Positions 60,185 to 64,000 of a stretch of DNA of 64,000 bases are shown piece after piece. This DNA is from Setophaga petechia. Its lineage: Eukaryota; Chordata; Aves; Passeriformes; Parulidae. The notes beneath the pieces are model-generated. The model was given only the letters and a program-made list of their open reading frames with translations, had not been told where the DNA came from and made no database searches. A program made the position numbers and the translations under genes. The stretch is from the NCBI GenBank assembly GCA_024362935.1, contig JANCRA010000123.1, forward strand, positions 434,001 through 498,000. Reading direction: 5' to 3'. Numbering within the stretch: position 1 is the first letter of the stretch; every line of letters starts with the position of its first letter.

Positions 60185-61719
60185 CTCTGTGAGTGTCACT
60201 GTGCTCAAATGCAAAATGCCTTCAGGTAAGCACGGGGCTTGTGCTCTGTCCAGGGCAATGCTTCCCAGGCAGACATCTTCATCATCACCATCCTCATCCT
60301 CCTCTTCATCCTCATCCTCCTCCTCCTCTTGTCAGGACCAACCCCACCAGGGCAGAGGATGGAGATCCAGCCTCTGCACCAGGCTATAAGTGGTTTAATC
60401 ACATCACAGCACAAAGAGAAGAGTGTGAGAAAACGGGGTAAGAGAACATATTCTCTCGTGTTAAATCACCACTCTAGGTCCTGTTGCCATTGGCAGCCTG
60501 AGGGATATTTTTCAGAGATGCTAAAACACATCGTAAATTAGGAAAACAAGAGAGAAACCAAACCAAAACACCATATTGTGTAAGATCATGTCTCTTGATA
60601 CCAGAAAAGCTTCTCAGAATGAGCCGCCTCGTTCATGTTTACTCTTGTTTGTTTGGGGTTTTTCATTTGAAGAAATAAAAAAGATGTAATTTCTGTTTTT
60701 CTGTAAAAAATAGCTGTTGTCATCGATGTCACCTCTGTAGCCTTGCCTCACTGCCTGCAGAGGTCAGCAGAGCCAGAGCCCTGGTGGAATGTGAACAACC
60801 CTGCTCCTTCCAAGGCCAGGAAAAGAAGAAAAAACATTTCATGATCCTTTAACTTGTTAAATGTAAAACTTGAAAAGTCTCACGCCGAGATCTCAGCAGC
60901 CCCAGGTTAGTTTTCTTCATCCAGCTTTGTTATTTCCCTGCTAGTTAAGGAGGTATGACTACAGCCCATAATTACTGAGTTCCAGTCTATAATTCCTTCA
61001 GGAAACAGCAGCAGTTCACTGGAGAGCACTCAGGCTCACAGTGAAAGGAGGGAATTGCAGGTGTTTGCCCTTCTGGAACTGTTACAGGGGAATATGCAAA
61101 GAAGGCCTGAAAATGGGGAGGTGAGTGTTGGCAGCACCAAGCCTGGAGCTGCAGCCAGCACAGGTGTGGTGACACAGTTCTGACCCTGGTTTTTGGGAGC
61201 CCAATGCTCCCAAAATCTTCTGACTTCAAGGACTGAAGGTGAAGGAGCCCTGGGTGATGGCTCAGCACCATCACACTTCCAAGCACTCTTGCTACTTCTA
61301 TTGCACCTGCTCTAAGCTCCCCCAGAAAACCTGTAGGAAAATGAGAGATCAGGTGTGACGTTCTGGACTTTGCCTGTGAAAAGCAAGCAGGGAAAAAAAC
61401 CAAAATAATGCAAAGCGGTTGTACTTGGCATGCTGAAAGGAGAATAGGGAGGAAAAACTGGAGGTCAGTTTTATACAAAACATCAAAGAAAGTGGGAGTG
61501 ACTGCTCCTGGGCATGGCTGGCTGGGGAAAGCAGCAGCCAGGAGAGAGTTCAGAGAGAAGCCAGCAAAAGCAGCAGGAGCATTCCCTGTCCTCATTGTGA
61601 GTGAGAAACAGAGCAGGGCAGGGAGCAGAGCTGCTGCTGAGCCCCAGGATGGAGCTGGGGGTGCTGCATCATTGAGGGTCCAGTGTGGGGGTGGCAGGCT
61701 CAGGGGGGGGAAAGGCTAA
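60185..61719. other. Intergenic stretch, little recognised
   Basis: A CTCATCCTCCTC-type pyrimidine repeat lies at 60278-60332. The 202-codon minus-strand frame at 60987-61595 shows no known domain or splice signals, and I do not call it a gene. Confidence 0.5.
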
Positions 61720-62420
61720 TATTGAAATAATTACCAATATTGTGGATGGGACGTGCCTGAGCTTGTCTGGCCCTTGGTGCTGAACCAAACAGCAGCACTG
61801 TGGTGTTTGACCCCACAGACACTTTGGGCTGGCTGGGTGTGTGGTGTTTGACCCCACAGACACTTTGGGCTGGCTGGGTGTGTGGTGTTTCACCCCACAG
61901 ACACTTTGGGCTGCCTGGGTGCTGCAGCTGGGCCCGTGGGGACAAGTCCAGGCCTGCAGGAGCTCTGGTGGTGCTGGGATGGAGCTTCCCCCCATAACAG
62001 GGGCTGCTCCTCAGGTTTCCCTCTGTGGAGAAGCTTTGAGGCCATGGTGAAGGAAAGGAGTCGGTTCTGATGGAGGCTTTGGATCCAGAGCTTTATTCTG
62101 GCCCTCAGGCCTCTGAATGCAGCAGCAGCTCCAGCAGAACTCCCTGAGCCCGTGGCTGCTGCTCCTTTGAGCCCCGGGGAGAGGGGCAGGGAAGGGGCAG
62201 GGAGCCACCAAGCAGGGACAGGAGGGGAGGGACAGAGGGACAAAGGACACCTGGATGGCCCAGTGCCCCCAGGGGTAGAGGGCATCCTTTGGATCTGCCA
62301 ATTCTGGAATTCCAGGACTGACAGACAGTTCTGGGAGGGGAAAGGAGAGGGGACTGACACACCTGGGAGGGAATTATCAGGGCAGGGACCCGAGGTAAAC
62401 CCTGAAATCACAACACAACA
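61720..62420 (-). mobile_element. LTR-like element, family D, copy 2 (inverted)
   Basis: The 701-bp sequence is the reverse complement of 30351-31180 with close similarity through the AGAGCTTTATTCTGGCCC (poly(A) signal) block. It ends at TCACAACACAACA. It has three 41-bp units (about 61798-61920) instead of six, which explains the length difference. The flanks GGCTAA and GGTACA do not make a convincing target duplication. Confidence 0.72.
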
Positions 62421-62918
62421 GGTACACAAAGCACAGACATTGTGACCCATTGTGTGCTAGCACGAGCTGCTCTGCCACTAAAGGCCACTTCCTGCTGAGG
62501 CCTCATTAATGGACAAATCATAAAATTTTTAAAAATGGTGTGAGGATAAAATTGAAAGCAGCATCTCTGAACTGGAACTGCTTTGCCATGAACTGAACAT
62601 GCCTAAACCTAGTCATGGTTGAGCAGAGCAATTCCACTCAGCACTGGATAAACCCAACAGCAGAGTGCCCAGAATCTGATTTAATTTGAAAGACCACAAA
62701 ATTATATTTCTCTGCTGATTTTCCAGGTGGCAGGATTTGATACAGAGTTTTTAGTTTTTCACTGCTTCCTTTTAAGTCAATTTGACAGAAATGGCTTTTG
62801 GTACAAGGCAGAATTTGCTGGGTGTCACAGCAGGGATAATGGAAACATCAGAGAAATGGCAAAGCCCAACTGTGGGAGATCAAAACTCTGTCTGGAATGC
62901 ACTGGAATGCATGAAGGC

Positions 62919-63506
62919 TGTGAAAAACACCAATCACATGTTTTTAAAATTTTAAAAGTTTAATAGTAATGAAATGGTTATAAAAATAGTAATACAATTT
63001 GAGTAATAACAATTTGGACAAATTGAATTAGGACAATATGAAACAACAAATACAAAGAGTTATGGATGTCCAGGTACCTTTTTCTGGGCAGCACGAGCCC
63101 AAAAAGGACCCATGTTAACAGAGGATTAACCCTTAAAAACAACAGCCTGTTGCATATTCATACACCTCATCCATGATGCATAAATTCCATTCAAACACAG
63201 GATTCTGTCTGGTCAGTGTCAGCTTCTTCCTCTGAATCCTGACAGAGCCTTTGAGGCAGGAAGAAGTTCATGTCTTCTGATAAGAGGGCAATAAATTCTT
63301 TTTCTCTGAAAGATTCAGGTGTCCTGTGGCTGCTATCTCGCTGTGAGTCCTTTCTTTAAAAAAATTATCCTACACAGCATCGTTTCTAAAACTATATTTA
63401 ACACACTACTTAAGAGAATTAACACAGCATTACTTTCTAACACAACACATATAATATTCATTTTAATATTTGTGAAAAGCCAATCATAAAATACACATAT
63501 TTTTCA
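62919..63506 (-). mobile_element. Probable LTR, inverted-terminus family
   Basis: The ends TGTGAAAAACACC and ATATTTTTCACC are inverted relatives of each other, as in retroviral LTR termini. The region includes TTGCATATTCATACACC and GCATAAATTCCATTCAAACA. No second copy is in the window and no target duplication was found. Orientation is a guess. Confidence 0.5.
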
Positions 63507-64000
63507 CCAAAATTTTCTGGACTCTTTCAGGCCAAGTTTTCTGGAAGAGCAGAAGTCAGGGAAATTTGCACCTCTCGTGGGACATCCACTGATCCACCAA
63601 AGCAGCCTCTCTTTTTGGGGACACCAAGAGCTGCAGCAGGATCTTCCATTCAGCAGGATCTGGCAGACTGGGTGTGTGCTGGCCTTTGTGAGGATGTGGA
63701 AGGGATTTTTGCATGGTTGGCACCAACATGGCCACGAGCACGACGTCTGCAGGGGAAGGAAGGGTGGTGGCCAGAGGCAGTGCAGCCACAGGGACACCCT
63801 GCAGGAACAGGAGCTGCCCTTCCTCGCGGCTTTGCTGATTAAGGAGCTCCTTTTGTTGGCACTTGGAGCTGGGATTAAAACATTGCTGGGAGTGAAACGC
63901 TCAGGGCCAGGCGAACAGCTTGTTCCCAGCTGGCTCAGCACTTTCCTGTTTGCAATTCCACCTCTCAGAGCTCAGAAAATGCTCCCTGAAGGCAAAGGGG
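63507..64000. other. End of window, nothing recognised
   Basis: No recognisable exon, RNA or repeat. The minus-strand frame of 145 codons at 63504-63941 has no known motif. Confidence 0.45.

Noticed and set aside
60987..61595. 202-codon minus-strand open frame
   Set aside because: No known family features and no promoter or splice support; length alone is weak evidence in this GC-rich stretch.

Overview
The window is vertebrate nuclear DNA and reads as a songbird-like bird genome. Coding sequence is sparse and split into short exons with GT/AG introns. There are 3' ends of CR1-type LINEs and many short LTRs with 5- or 6-base target-site duplications (TSDs). AT-rich stretches and GC-rich minisatellites are common. 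No bacterial or free-virus gene organisation is present. The assignment to a bird, probably a passerine, is inference from the repeat types; no search could be run.

One gene is supported: the 3' part of ZMAT4 (zinc finger matrin-type 4) on the + strand. Five coding exons lie at 12497-12586, 17979-18135, 24732-24959, 30074-30170 and 36238-36253. Their phases fit together and encode 195 residues plus a stop. The N-terminal part, about 34 residues by comparison with the remembered mammalian protein, must lie upstream of the window. The exons carry the second half of zinc finger 1 and complete fingers 2, 3 and 4. All fingers are of the C-x2-C-x12-H-x5-H type seen in double-stranded-RNA-binding matrin/ZNF385 proteins. 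A 3'UTR with an AATAAA at 36660 follows the stop.

Layout: 1-12496 is intron with two LTRs, CR1 fragments and a composite tandem array (9.3-10.3 kb). From 12.5 to 36.3 kb exons alternate with introns of 5.1-6.6 kb that hold solo LTRs and minisatellites. From 36.7 to 64 kb no gene was recognised. That part holds a 1-kb minisatellite, more LTRs and several short tandem arrays.

The most interesting observation is at the fourth-from-last to last exons' centre, the third exon in the window (24732-24959). It sits in a 327-bp gap between two solo LTRs of one family in the same orientation. The upstream LTR ends 27 bp before the exon, and its target duplication contains the only good branch-point match (CTGAC). 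The exon is 228 bp with matching phases at both ends, so losing it would remove finger 3 without a frameshift. I found no previously undescribed multi-gene system here, and most long open frames are products of minisatellites.
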